Part shown: positions 26,201 through 51,704 of the stretch, piece by piece | How the letters are laid out: every line of letters begins with the position of its first letter | Position numbering within the stretch: position 1 is the first letter of the stretch | Source of the DNA: Agelas oroides | Taxonomy: Eukaryota; Porifera; Demospongiae; Agelasida; Agelasidae | Direction: 5' to 3' | NCBI GenBank assembly: GCA_949130485.1 | Contig: OX422196.1 | Location: forward strand, 6,927,554 to 6,991,553 | DNA length: 64,000 nucleotides | The notes under the pieces: generated by a model | Seen by the model: only the letters and a program-made list of their open reading frames with translations | Database searches by the model: none | What the model was told of the DNA's origin: nothing | Translations under genes and position numbers: made by a program

Positions 26201-29200
26201 TGAGCAAGAGGAAAAGGTGGAGTTATGTAGTCACCCTGTCTGTCTTTATTTCCTCTCCTGCAGGAAGAAGGGCTGGAAAAGCTCATCCAGAATTTGGCAA
26301 CTGATCTTGGTCCTGTTTACAAGTGGCTAGCACCTGCAGCCTTCACCAACCAGGTACAGCAGAGAAGCCATCTCTACACTCTTTACACTTTGTTAGTGGA
26401 CAGGTGTAAATTAGAAGGAAGAGAAGAAACAGCTGGAGATGACTGCTCTCTCCCCTCCCTCTCTGCCTTTCTTCCCTCTCTCCCTCTCTCGCTCTCTCTT
26501 CCCTTCCCTCTCTCCCTCTCTCCCTCTCTCCCCCCTTCCCTCTCTCATACAGACTGCAACTCAGGAGTCTGGGCCAGAGTGCAGGCTGGGGTATGGTGAA
26601 GAGAAGCCCTTTTCTGGAATGACATGCTGCATGGACTTCTGTGCACACAGCCACTATGACAAGCATAACATGTACACTGGAGGGGCTACCTTGGTATGTT
26701 GTAGTCTCATTCCCAGACTACCTTTACCCTAGTGAATAGTCTCGTTCCCAGACTACCTTTACCCTAGTGGGTCTCATTCCCAGACTACCTTTACCCTAGT
26801 GAATAGTCTCGTTCCCAGACTACCTTTACCCTAGTGAATAGTCTCGTTCCCAGACTACCTTTACCCTAGTGGGTCTCATTCCCAGACTACCTTTACCCTA
26901 GTGAATAGTCTCGTTCCCAGACTACCTTTACCCTAGTGAATAGTCTCATTCCCAGACTACCTTTACCCTAGTGGGTCTCATTCCCAGACTACCTTTACCC
27001 TAGTGAATAGTCTCGTTCCCAGACTACCTTTACCCTAGTGAATAGTCTCGTTCCCAGACTACCTTTACCCTAGTGGGTCTCATTCCCAGACTACCTTTAC
27101 CCTAGTGAATAGTCTCGTTCCCAGACTACCTTTACCCTAGTGAATAGTCTCGTTCCCAGACTACCTTTATCCTAGTGAATAGTCTCATTCCCAGACTACC
27201 TTTACCATAGTGAATATTCAAGTATGTATGCATTAGCTTGAAAATATATTCTTACCAGTCAAGTTGAGTAGTTTCGAGCACGTTAATATCTGAAGTCTGG
27301 TACAGCACTCGAATAACTTGTCTAGTGTGGTTGTGCCTTCCCCCAAGTCCACCTCGCGTCCACCTGACATCATTCACGTGATGAATGAGGGCAGGCCTTT
27401 CCCATTTTTGCTGCTCTTCTGCTTTTGTGTATTACGTATACACTGAATGCAAACCGAAGAAGGTGGTTTGGGAATGAGGCTACTTCCTTCTCACACATGC
27501 AAGAGGATCTGGGTACGAGACACACACTGTAGTGGGTAGTCTGGGTATGAGACTTGGTACCTTGTAGTCTCATTCCCAGACCACCTCCACCATGCATCTG
27601 GAAACAACATCTTTGTGTTTCGAAGCTCATTGCTTGGACATTTTACTTTTCAGCTTTTTACACTGCAGTTAAGGTTACGATGAACAAGCTGTGCGCGCGC
27701 TTATTTATAATTATATTCATGACGTATACCCGCAAGTCCAAATGCATTCCTACCGTTACTAACTTTGCGTCAATTTTAGCGAACTACTTCTATTTTCTGC
27801 GGAAGATAACAGCTCAACGGCCTTCCATACTAAATTTTCGAGGTTGACTCATCAAGTTTTGCCAAAAAAGTTCTGGACAAACCGTCAGAAAATGGCTTTT
27901 TCGGTCGTGGTTTACGAAGAATGCTACTCAAAATTTTATGTAGCGCCTACATTTCGAGCGCTGCTTGAAAATTGCCATCGACTCGACCTAGATACTTGTG
28001 CTAGGAGACTAGTAACCGAAAACGGTGAGTTTGAGGGCCGTCGGTAAGCAGATATTTGACGCAAGAGAGTTTATGTGAAGGCTTTGTTCTGGATGGTGTG
28101 GATTATAAGCTGCTAGAGCTGTTATGACCAAAAGAGCATTGTGTATAGCCTGGTCTTCGGTATCTCCATAGGCTTTTGAAGCGCTCAAATACCTCCAAGC
28201 ACTCTAGAGTTATAACTCTGACATTCAAGCGCATTTATTGAATTCTGAGATAAGACAGGTTGTTCATCGTAACCTTAAGATCTCCATAGTTACAGTGTTT
28301 TTGTTCTCTTCTTTTTGCAAAGGTGTGCACCATTTTGAAGAAAGGTGTGTTTGGTGAACAATTTGCTGATGACTCGGAACAGCTTCACGTTCTGCCACTC
28401 TACCGCTTGAAGGACCCGCCACAAACAAGTATCCCAGGCATCGAAGTCAGGCCCGTAGAGAGAGAAGTTTTGCCCACTACAATCCAGCACTCCCAACCAC
28501 CTTTATACAACAACTCTTTCATTGGCTCAGGCCTGGAAGTGGGTATAGGTGTCGTGAAGAAGGAAGAGGACGAGGGAGGGGAGGTTAATGCGCGAAACAA
28601 CCAGCAGCTGGCAAATTCAAGTGCCAATATAGTGACCTTCAGTGAACGGAACCCACATCCCATTGGGGCCCCACCTGAGAGAAGGTGTGCACCGCTGCCT
28701 CTTGGCCTCACCCAAGAGAAAAGACAGCTCACTGCTAGTGTACCATACCTAAATGGTATGAGCCAAAGTGTCAATCCACATTCCGCTACCCCTTCCCCCC
28801 ATGGTGGTCCTCCCGCCATCAACCTCTCGACCCCTGACCCTGTCCCATTCAAATACCTGAATGGATACCACCACCCAAAGAATGGGTTCTCGAGAAACGG
28901 AATCGCTCCCTCGTTTCTGCAGAGCATCTTGGAACACCACCACAAGCTTGAGAATCCTCCTGTGAAATTGGAAAATGGCCGGACCACTCTGAGTGGACAC
29001 ACACCCATCCATACCCCTCACCTTCTACATGATGGAAACTCGAATTCTCCTTCAACAGATTCTGACAGTGACTGCTATATTGTATCAGACTCATCCCCCC
29101 ACCAAGCACCCTCGCCCCCATCTTTGCCCCCTCCTCCTCTTCCTCCTTCTTCTTCTCCGCCAGAACCATCACAGCAGGTATCTGTCCCAGAGTCTCCACA

Positions 29201-30311
29201 AGAGACAAAATGTCTACCTTGTCCTCAGAATGCAAGTATAAACGGATTCCACCTCAAGAATGACAGCCCACTACCCAGGGTGAACGGAATGGCACACTAT
29301 CCATCAACCCCATCTCCACCCCCACCTTTGCCCCCTTTCTCACATTTGATGAGAAAGCCGCCACCTCTGACACCCATCAATGGTGCCATCCCTAGCCACC
29401 AACTACAGAGAAGCTTGTCAATGACATCACCAACTATAGAGGGAACAAAGCCGCTGATGGACGGATCCAACTGTAGACCGCTAGCACCTCCTACGCATGC
29501 CCCTTCTGGAAAGTCCTCCCCCAGCCAGGTCGAGAACCAACGGCCTGTGGAAAGTTCCGTCACTAAGGGTGCCGAGGTTGTGAATGGGTCTAGCACCGCC
29601 CTTGCCACTGACACAAAGGTGAAATATGAACGTGTGCATGCCATCCCAGGGGGTGTAGCCATGGCACTGGACCATGGCTCCATATTGATTGAGTGTGCCA
29701 AGAAGGAGTTGCATGCCACCACTCCCATCAAACGGCCCTGTCGAATGATGCCAACTCGACTCTCCATGGTGTTTTACCAGCACAAGCAGCTGACTAGGAA
29801 GTACCATGGCTGGTACGAAGAGGAGGAGAAGGCGAGACAGAGACAGGAAGAGCAGGCAAGACAGAAGCTTCTCCGAGCCCAGCTGGACGAAGACCTACTC
29901 CAAGGGAGCCTGACACAGTTCAACCCCCCTCGCACCACCGAGCTGGACATCAGATATGGCAAGATTGATGAAGGTGACCTAGATTATGATGATAACTTTG
30001 ACACCTGTTCCGATTGCTCTGATACGTTTGAGCCACTTCCTTACCTGTTGGATGACAATCCTTCGGAGCCACAAGTGATAGTAGGCCAGGTTCCGCGGCC
30101 TGTTCCTCTCTCCCAATTGGAGAGCCCTTTCTATCTAGAACTGCCTCTTGAGAGGGTGGAGCTTGATAACAAGCCGCCGAGCATTGAGACAGAGAAACTT
30201 CCTTGTTCGTATGTGTCTGTACCAGCTAACTACACCTCTACCATGAGTGTTTCATGTTGCAAGCCTAAGGATCAGCTCTCGGGAAATTGGAGTCACTGGG
30301 TTCAATTCTAA
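6925..30311 (+). CDS. TET: TET 5-methylcytosine dioxygenase with CXXC finger
   Basis: An Fe(II)/2-oxoglutarate enzyme that oxidises 5-methylcytosine in nuclear DNA. Exons: 6925-7404, 9604-9762, 17584-17662, 20801-20879, 22054-22090, 23365-23468, 24432-24593, 25842-25986, 26264-26353, 26553-26693, 28323-30311. All phases agree, giving 1154 residues. A CXXC finger lies at residues 118-151 with eight zinc-ligand cysteines and the TET-type tail [12 protein letters not shown]. The Cys-rich region starts at EPPPCGCPG and includes [19 protein letters not shown]. The catalytic helix core has [19 protein letters not shown] with the HxD iron ligands near H479 and D481, the third ligand in [19 protein letters not shown] near H943, and the 2-oxoglutarate arginine in [12 protein letters not shown] near R971. 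The last exon holds a roughly 390-residue Pro/Ser-rich insert between the core halves, as in other TETs. Extra exons in the 7.8 kb intron 9763-17583 are possible, so numbering is provisional. Confidence 0.95.
7405..9603 (+). other. TET intron 1
   Basis: 2.2 kb with no recognised gene or array. The donor is GTAGGT and the acceptor CGCCCCACAG follows a C/T-rich stretch. Short G-rich runs (GGTGAGTGGGT type, 9300-9370) are the only structure noticed. Confidence 0.6.
9995..10022. promoter_or_regulatory. 28-bp perfect palindrome centred on an RFX-type X-box
   Basis: The core GTTACCATGGTAAC (10002-10015) fits the consensus for RFX factor sites and is extended on both arms by CTGGTCT / AGACCAG to a perfect palindrome. 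It lies in TET intron 2. Whether any RFX protein binds here is unknown. Confidence 0.45.
10436..10535. repeat. Short tandem array of GATATACTGT units
   Basis: About ten copies of a 10-bp unit, some as TAGTGTACTGT. It lies in TET intron 2. Open frames across it on the minus strand are repeat translation only. Confidence 0.8.
11270..11420. repeat. 45-bp minisatellite, three copies
   Basis: The unit begins GTGGTAAGAGTGTCTGACCA and ends in CAGACTGAAAT. Three full copies plus a partial fourth lie in TET intron 2. Confidence 0.85.
12519..12906. repeat. 73-bp minisatellite carrying six RFX-type X-boxes
   Basis: Six copies of a unit of about 72 to 73 bp, each with a 14-bp palindrome. Motif positions are 12519-12532 (GTTACCGTGGTAAC), 12603-12616, 12675-12688, 12747-12760, 12820-12833 and 12893-12906 (all GTTACCATGGTAAC). 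The unit also carries GTACCCTAGTTACCACCAC. It lies in TET intron 2. Confidence 0.85.
13127..16740 (+). other. Distal part of TET intron 2, no recognised gene
   Basis: Contains a CCACCTC 8-bp repeat (about 13335-13372), a short (GT)n at 14199-14228 and family A-like debris near 15400-15550. A short open stretch at 13195-13273 looks codon-like but has no convincing acceptor. No exon could be fitted by phase. Confidence 0.5.
16760..16848. repeat. Perfect hairpin, about 85 bp
   Basis: The arm AGCCTATCAAACTAGACTA is mirrored by TAGTCTAGTTTGATAGGCT with a short C/T-rich loop. It has the shape of a small MITE. It lies in TET intron 2. Confidence 0.7.
17237..17411 (+). repeat. Array of GCTCATGTGACCTT units
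   Basis: Nine copies of TCATGTGACC, with two variant units reading TCATGATCTC, within 175 bp. The 14-bp unit contains TCATGTGA, the M-box form bound by MITF/TFE-class bHLH factors in other animals. The array ends about 170 bp before TET exon 17584-17662. Confidence 0.8.
17531..17580 (+). repeat. (CA)n microsatellite fused to a TET acceptor
   Basis: About 25 CA units run into TAG at 17581-17583, the acceptor of the exon that opens the TET Cys-rich region. The acceptor has no other pyrimidine tract. Confidence 0.9.
17838..18298. repeat. Inverted-repeat element, 461 bp
   Basis: Ends are GGGGCGAGCCTGAGC and GCTCAGGCTCGCCCC. The interior shows no protein similarity that I recognise. It lies in TET intron 3 and is probably a MITE. 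Confidence 0.65.
19391..19905. repeat. Inverted-repeat element, about 515 bp
   Basis: The left end TTTTAACCCTTTAACCACCG matches the inverse of the right end CGGTGGTTAAAGAGTTAAAG. The interior contains paired blocks TAGAAAAG and GCGTAGAAAA that recur in the degraded copy near 2460-2755. It lies in TET intron 3. Confidence 0.7.
20030..20340. repeat. Imperfect array of about 50-bp units
   Basis: Roughly six units sharing GACAGTGTCAGAAGAGTCTA and GCAGCCTTCGA. It is followed at 20390-20554 by an inverted repeat with arms CCACAATTTGTAAAACTAC. Both lie in TET intron 3. Confidence 0.7.
20918..21869 (+). repeat. 34-bp minisatellite, 28 copies
   Basis: Unit GTGACTATAGTATACGAGG followed by CTGTAGGCTACAGTA. 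952 bp is 28 units. Units vary mainly at the GGCCG / GGCTG / GACTG position, a pattern expected from CpG decay or gene conversion. The array begins 39 bp after the donor of TET exon 20801-20879. Confidence 0.95.
22091..22245 (+). repeat. TCTGACTGGT-type repeat beginning at a TET donor
   Basis: A degenerate 10-bp repeat (CTGAC-T/A-GGT) that starts in the donor of the 37-nt TET exon 22054-22090. Reading through it gives a GLTGLTG-like frame, which is a repeat artefact. Confidence 0.8.
23233..23364 (+). repeat. (CA)n plus C/T-rich tract before a TET acceptor
   Basis: A (CA)n run of about 57 bp is followed by 75 bp of C/T-rich sequence ending in CACAG, the acceptor of exon 23365-23468. Confidence 0.85.
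23495..23683 (+). repeat. 60-bp minisatellite, three copies
   Basis: The unit begins GGTGGGACAAGCTCACGTGC. It starts 26 bp after the donor of TET exon 23365-23468. Each unit carries a CACGTG E-box. Confidence 0.9.
25352..25733. mobile_element. Full-length family A MITE, about 382 bp
   Basis: Ends are TAGCC..TTCCCAGGCCCCGCCCAGC and its complement. The flank TATGTGG is duplicated. The interior is shared with 57307-57699 (inverted) and in shortened form with 1217-1425; it holds TGACGTCACTCACATGAGA. No transposase is present. It lies in the TET intron 24594-25841. Confidence 0.85.
26697..27222 (+). repeat. Higher-order minisatellite (A-A-B pattern)
   Basis: Two unit types alternate: a 35-bp unit starting GAATAGTCTCGTTCCCAGAC and a 32-bp unit starting GGGTCTCATTCCCAGAC, arranged mostly A A B. 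The shared block TCTCGTTCCCAG resembles the family A MITE end. The array starts 3 bp past the end of TET exon 26553-26693, inside its donor region. Confidence 0.9.
27892..28024 (+). other. Exon-like open stretch in a TET intron, unknown
   Basis: An ATG-initiated frame of 44 codons (starting [20 protein letters not shown]) ends at a strong donor, G|GTGAGT. It lies in the TET intron 26694-28322, after a TATTTATAA stretch near 27702. It ends in phase 1, whereas the next TET exon starts in phase 0, so splicing to that exon would hit a stop within 12 codons. I do not recognise the protein. It may be a first exon of a nested transcript, an alternative exon, or chance. Confidence 0.3.
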
Positions 30312-31443
30312 ATTGTCGACACACTGTCATATCGTCAGATCACGCAGAAAGAGATAGTATTTTTATACTCTTCACCTTTTCCTTTTTCCTTTTGTTATCA
30401 CTGGTTGTAGATTATTATTATTATTATTCTAGTTTTATATATTGACGATATATTTTTATTACTTCTAGTCCTAGACATTTGGGTGTGCTTGGATGTTGTT
30501 GAGTTTAGTGAACATGTTGGCAGGTATAGCAGATTGATATCTGTAGTAGTTGCACAATATTAGTGAGCACTAGCTTTTTCTGTCATTTTCTTTATCATAA
30601 TTAATTATCGTCTTGTCGGTTGACCAATTGCAGGTGTATTAGCTTTGTTCTCAGGCAATGGTGCCTTTCCTGCTCATCTCCCTCCCTCTCACTTCCCTCC
30701 CCCTTTCTTCCACTTACGTTTTGTGAAGGCTTCTGGGAATGAGGCTACATGGCCTGGGAATGAGGCTACAGGTGCCTGCATGCTTTGTGGGTGGGGTTCA
30801 ACAATTGAGATCTGACAATTCATTAGCAAGCAAAATTGCTGAGGTTGTGGGCACATACATTTTCCAATGAGCCTGTAGCAGTACAGTGTATAGTGACGCG
30901 TTGTATTAAAGATGGGGCCAATTCTGTCATTCCAAGGCAAGTAAATGGTAAATTTTGTTTAATTGGAGAGACCCAGTAGTCTAATTTTAAAACGGACTAC
31001 AGCATGCACAGTCAATAAACTATACACATCTTCCTGTAAAGAGGCAGGCTTAAATGCTATGTAGAGTCAATCACCCCAGCTATAGCCTCTTTCCCAGGCT
31101 TTCCTATATATCACCAGTCTTTGATTGCTTGCAGTACATAACCAGAGGTGGGGAAGGCCTGGGAACAAGGCTAAGAGTCACCCAGTAATTATGATGCCAA
31201 TACTATGCAGATCTCAGCCTAGCCTTGTACCCAGGCCATTCATGAAAAAAAGAGGTTCTCCTACAAAAGGCCTGGGTACGAGGTTAGTCTCAGCTGTGCA
31301 TGATTAAGTGGTCTAGGAACAAGACCATTGGCTTAATTACCACAAGCTATAACACAAAATTAACAAACACAGTCACATTACAAACGTGAAGTTCCTTTTG
31401 TGGAGTATAGTTTCATGTGTCACTAACATAACGGGTGTGCTCA
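30312..31443. other. TET 3' flank, convergent with WASHC1
   Basis: Begins with the TET 3' UTR and a (TTA)n run (30412-30428). AATAAA occurs at 31014-31019 on the plus strand, about 700 nt after the TET stop, as a possible poly(A) signal. Two complete hairpin MITEs of family A lie at 31083-31171 and 31215-31284, plus half-ends near 30735-30770. No gene was seen. Confidence 0.6.
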
Positions 31444-34164
31444 TCACCAGTCCACTTCATCGGATTCGTGTCCCTTCCCATCATCTCTGCCCATCGCCGA
31501 TGGTGGCGGGATCATTCGTGAAATATTGTCCATCATGGAGCCCCCTCCAAGGTTGTGTGGCTGTTCATCTCGCCTCTCTTCTCTCCTCTCCTCCTTTTCC
31601 TTCCCACTCATGGCTTTCCGTCGGCGACCCAAAGCAGCGGACAAATCAGACAGAAGGTCTCCTTCCCCGGCTGCAGCTTCCACCTCCTTCTTGTGAGCCT
31701 TCCTCCCATGCTTTTTATGCTTGACACTCTTCAGCCCCGCCTTAGATGCACCACCTGCAGACAGACAGACAGATAGACAGACACAGACACACAGACAGAC
31801 AGACACACGCACAGAGTCATACACACATACACATAAAAGTCACACATCAGTTTACATCATAAGATCTACGTGTAAAAAAAAAAAACACATGTAGGTTCAC
31901 TTTCAATTTCAGATACGTGATTGTAGTACAGACTTTGTCTTGGTCTGATAAACATTCAGATGGGATCAAAATGTCTTACACGTTTGTTATGCTAGAATGC
32001 TCAATCCCAGAATATCAAGTAGAGTTGCAGTGATTTATAAGACCACCACTCCATTCTTTTCTCACCAATTAACAAACATGATATCCTCGTTCCCAGGCCA
32101 CTTCCAGATTTTATATCTCGCAGCTGTGGAGAAAAACCCGATTTTTCTCCACAGCTGTGAGATAAAACCTGGGAGTGGCCTGGGAACACAAACATACTGT
32201 GTCACTCTATCACACAACATTCTCAGGAGTAAGTACAAAGACCAGCTACAACCTAGCCTCATTCCAAGCCCATGCCATGCCCAGCTTCTTTTCATTTGCA
32301 GGTGGAGAGAGCCGGCGTTTCACATGTTGTTCAACCAAGTACATGTTCAAGGCTTGGTATAGATGACAGTCGTCTCCCTCCAGCTGGTATATTTCTGGTA
32401 TCTTCACTATTCTTGCCGCTCTCAGTCCCGGAGGTGCCCACACACAATTAAAAACTTTTCGTATCATCTGTCAACTCCCAAAATGTCAACTCCCAAATGT
32501 CAACTCCCAGAATGTCAACTTTCTGCAAAATTTTAATTATAAAAGGATTTCATGAGTAGCATCACCTCAGTGGCAGCCTGCTTTCTCTTGAAGACACCTT
32601 CAAGGTTTTAAATGTTGGGCTTCTATTTTATTCTCTTCAGTTGATCGTGCCAGCCGTCTAGGTGATTGTTGTTGTGTGAGTCATCATAAAGGTAACAGTT
32701 CCAAAGTGGTTGTGATTACTGTGTATGTGGAGTCAATGTAGGTCTTGGAATCATCCATCTCCTCCAGCTCTTGTGTAACACCATTCCATGCTCCATGCAC
32801 ATATGAAATGTGAGTGAGCTTGATATTGATCAAACCTTCCTGTTTCTTGAGTAGTCTGACAAGTTATATACAAGTGTATTTGTCAAATAAAATTTTAGGA
32901 GTTGACATTTTGGGAATTGACATTCTGGGAAGTTGTTATTTTGGCAGTTGACATTTTGAGAGTTGACATTCTGGGAGTTGACATTTTGGGAGTTGACATT
33001 TTGGGAAGACCTTTCCACACTGCAAAAAACTGGGCAGGGGCCTGGGAACGAGGCTAGCTACAACCAACCTTATTTGTTACACTAACCTGCCTTCCTAATG
33101 GCCGCCATAAGGTCTGCTCTCCCATCACCACCTTCCTCGTTAGGGTCACCCTCATCATCTGAGCTCTCTAGCTGAGGGGGAGGGGGAGGTGGGGGCTCAG
33201 CTGGAGGAGGGGGAGGAGGAGTAGGGGGAGGAGGAGGACCCCCAGTGCCTGGCTGTGGCTGTGAATAGGGTGGAGGAATTGGTTCATTTGCAGCAGGAGC
33301 GTCCGGGTCGGCCACGTTAGGAAGCTCTGGGACAACTGTGTTTGCAAGGGAAGGAGCTATGGACGCCCCTATGTCAGCTGTGTAAAGCATGTCAGTTGCC
33401 ACTCGGTTCAGATGAGGTAACAACTCGGGTACATCCAGTTCTGGAAGCTCAAGCATAATGGGGACATACATGAGGCTATCCTGGGGCCCTCTACTCAGCT
33501 CCTCCCCTTGAGTGATGGTGACTGGTGCCTCCGAGAGTCCACTTTCTTCCTCGATAATCTTGTCCCTTGTTTTTGTCTTCACGCCTGAGAGTGGATCAAG
33601 GAGGACGTACTTTTTGTAGGGGTTCTCATCCGTGTTGAAAAGCAGAAGGGAGCTAACAGAGGGAAGGTGGCGAGGGAGGCTTCCAAGTCCCTCCCCTTGT
33701 TCAAGATCATTACGAAGAACGGCTTCCCTTGTCTCTCGCTTCCGTCTTGGGTTGAAGATAAACGGCTCTTTCTTGGACTTGAGGATCGCTGGTGTGACTT
33801 CTGTCAAGCGGGACTCAATTTCAGTTTTGGTTCTTTTCACTTTCTGCAGCATGGGGCTAACATTTTGATAGATGGTTTCATGCTCAATCACTTTTTCAGG
33901 AGCGGGATACTTTGGGGAGGAAAAGACGCGAGTAGCTCTGCTGCTACTGCTCCGAAGTTTAACAATTTTGGCCTGAGCAACATTGATGCGATTGTTGATT
34001 GAAGTCAGCTGGTCTCTGCTGTCGGCCACTCTGCAACTGATCCGATTGAATATGTCATTTGCAACAGCATCGAGGTACTCTAGGGTGTCGACAATCTGCT
34101 GGTAAGACTCCTCCCTACGAAGGTCAGGCAGAATTACAGGGACGTTGTAGACCTGGACAGCCAT
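31444..34164 (-). CDS. WASHC1: WASH complex subunit 1 (WASH)
   Basis: Nucleation-promoting factor that activates Arp2/3 on endosomes within the WASH complex. Two exons, 33087-34164 and 31444-31754, join in phase (G|GT) to give 462 residues, close to the usual 465. The N-terminal WASH homology domain begins MAVQVYNVPVILPDLRREES and contains ATRVFSSPKYPAPE. A proline-rich segment with repeated PPPPP runs lies near residues 290-335. The C-terminal VCA part has the WH2-like DLMAAIRKAGGASKAGLKS, the basic linker and LLSDLSAALGRRRKAMSGK. It ends in an acidic tail, ESDEVDW, shorter than the DEDDWES-type end of vertebrates. A single intron of about 1.3 kb, filled with nested mobile DNA, interrupts the WH2 motif. 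It shares a 135-bp divergent promoter with WDR27. Confidence 0.96.
31755..33086 (-). other. WASHC1 intron with nested mobile elements
   Basis: From the exon 2 acceptor outward: a GACA-type short repeat (31760-31815), a hairpin MITE at about 32092-32191 (flanks ACAAACAT), then a long family A element (32252-33053) that is itself split by an element whose ends are tandem CAACTCCCAAAATGT repeats. No exon was found inside. Confidence 0.75.
32252..33053. mobile_element. Family A MITE interrupted by a foldback element
   Basis: The outer ends are TAGCCTCATTCCAAGCCC and GGGCCTGGGAACGAGGCTA-like. The left body matches the interior of other family A copies up to AATTAAAAACTTTTCGTATC. At about 32463 this is cut by the insert 32463-33005, whose two arms are inverted arrays of a roughly 15-bp unit (TCAACTCCCAAAATG), four on the left and seven or more on the right. 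The outer sequence resumes near 33008. Confidence 0.7.
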
Positions 34165-34299
34165 CGTGCCACAACGGAATAGCTACCTGAGCCACTGGGA
34201 CTGCTGGTTTCTGTCTCTCTGCTGAGTCAGTACATCACATGACTACTCACGTGGCTCTTTGTTTAGCATTACGTCATTGGCGGCACTTTCAAAGTGATA
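34165..34299. promoter_or_regulatory. 135-bp divergent promoter, WASHC1/WDR27
   Basis: All sequence between the two start codons. It carries TGAGTCA (AP-1 type, 34223-34229), TCACATGAC (34235-34243), CACGTG (E-box, 34248-34253) and TTACGTCATTGG, a CRE half followed by an inverted CCAAT box (34269-34280). Both 5' UTRs must be very short or overlap, unless a noncoding exon lies further out. Confidence 0.75.
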
Positions 34300-47414
<13,115 letters not shown>

Positions 47415-47425
47415 CATCATGACAT

Positions 47426-47434
47426 TTTAATAAA
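47426..47434. terminator. Overlapping poly(A) signals for convergent WDR27 and SLC35C1
   Basis: TTTAATAAA reads AATAAA on the plus strand (47429-47434, 15 nt after the WDR27 stop) and ATTAAA on the minus strand (47431-47426, about 104 nt after the SLC35C1 stop). Both genes could use it in the 120-bp intergenic gap. Confidence 0.6.
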
Positions 47435-47534
47435 CTGTGCAGGAAAAGAATATACAACTACTTCAGTGCTTACATTTGGAATCTCCATGCTAAAACTCAT
47501 CATGCATACTGGAATGTTAGAACTTTCGGGATAC

Positions 47535-51498
<3,964 letters not shown>

Positions 51499-51704
51499 AG
51501 CCTCGTGAGCGTTTATTGGAAACCCGCCATGTGCGTAGAAGCCGCTACCCGCAACTGTACAGTATTCATGATCTGCAGCATAAGATCTTGCAGGGCTGCG
51601 AAGGGTGTGGCTTGCGTGACTAGGCTGCTTACACTTCTGTGAAGGTGATAAGCTGAAGATGTTACCGCTTGACCTGACCTTGGTTAGACAGTGACGTTGC
51701 TGGC
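51499..51704. promoter_or_regulatory. 206-bp divergent promoter, SLC35C1/TRPT1
   Basis: Everything between the two start codons. It contains an inverted CCAAT box (TTATTGG, near 51513) and a fragment GGGTGTGGCTTGCGTGACTA (51604-51623) that resembles the end of the hairpin elements at 51799-51893 and 52541-52826. No TATA box was seen. Confidence 0.65.

Noticed and set aside
32001-32467. Several overlapping short frames on both strands
   Set aside because: They fall within family A MITE copies and show no protein similarity.
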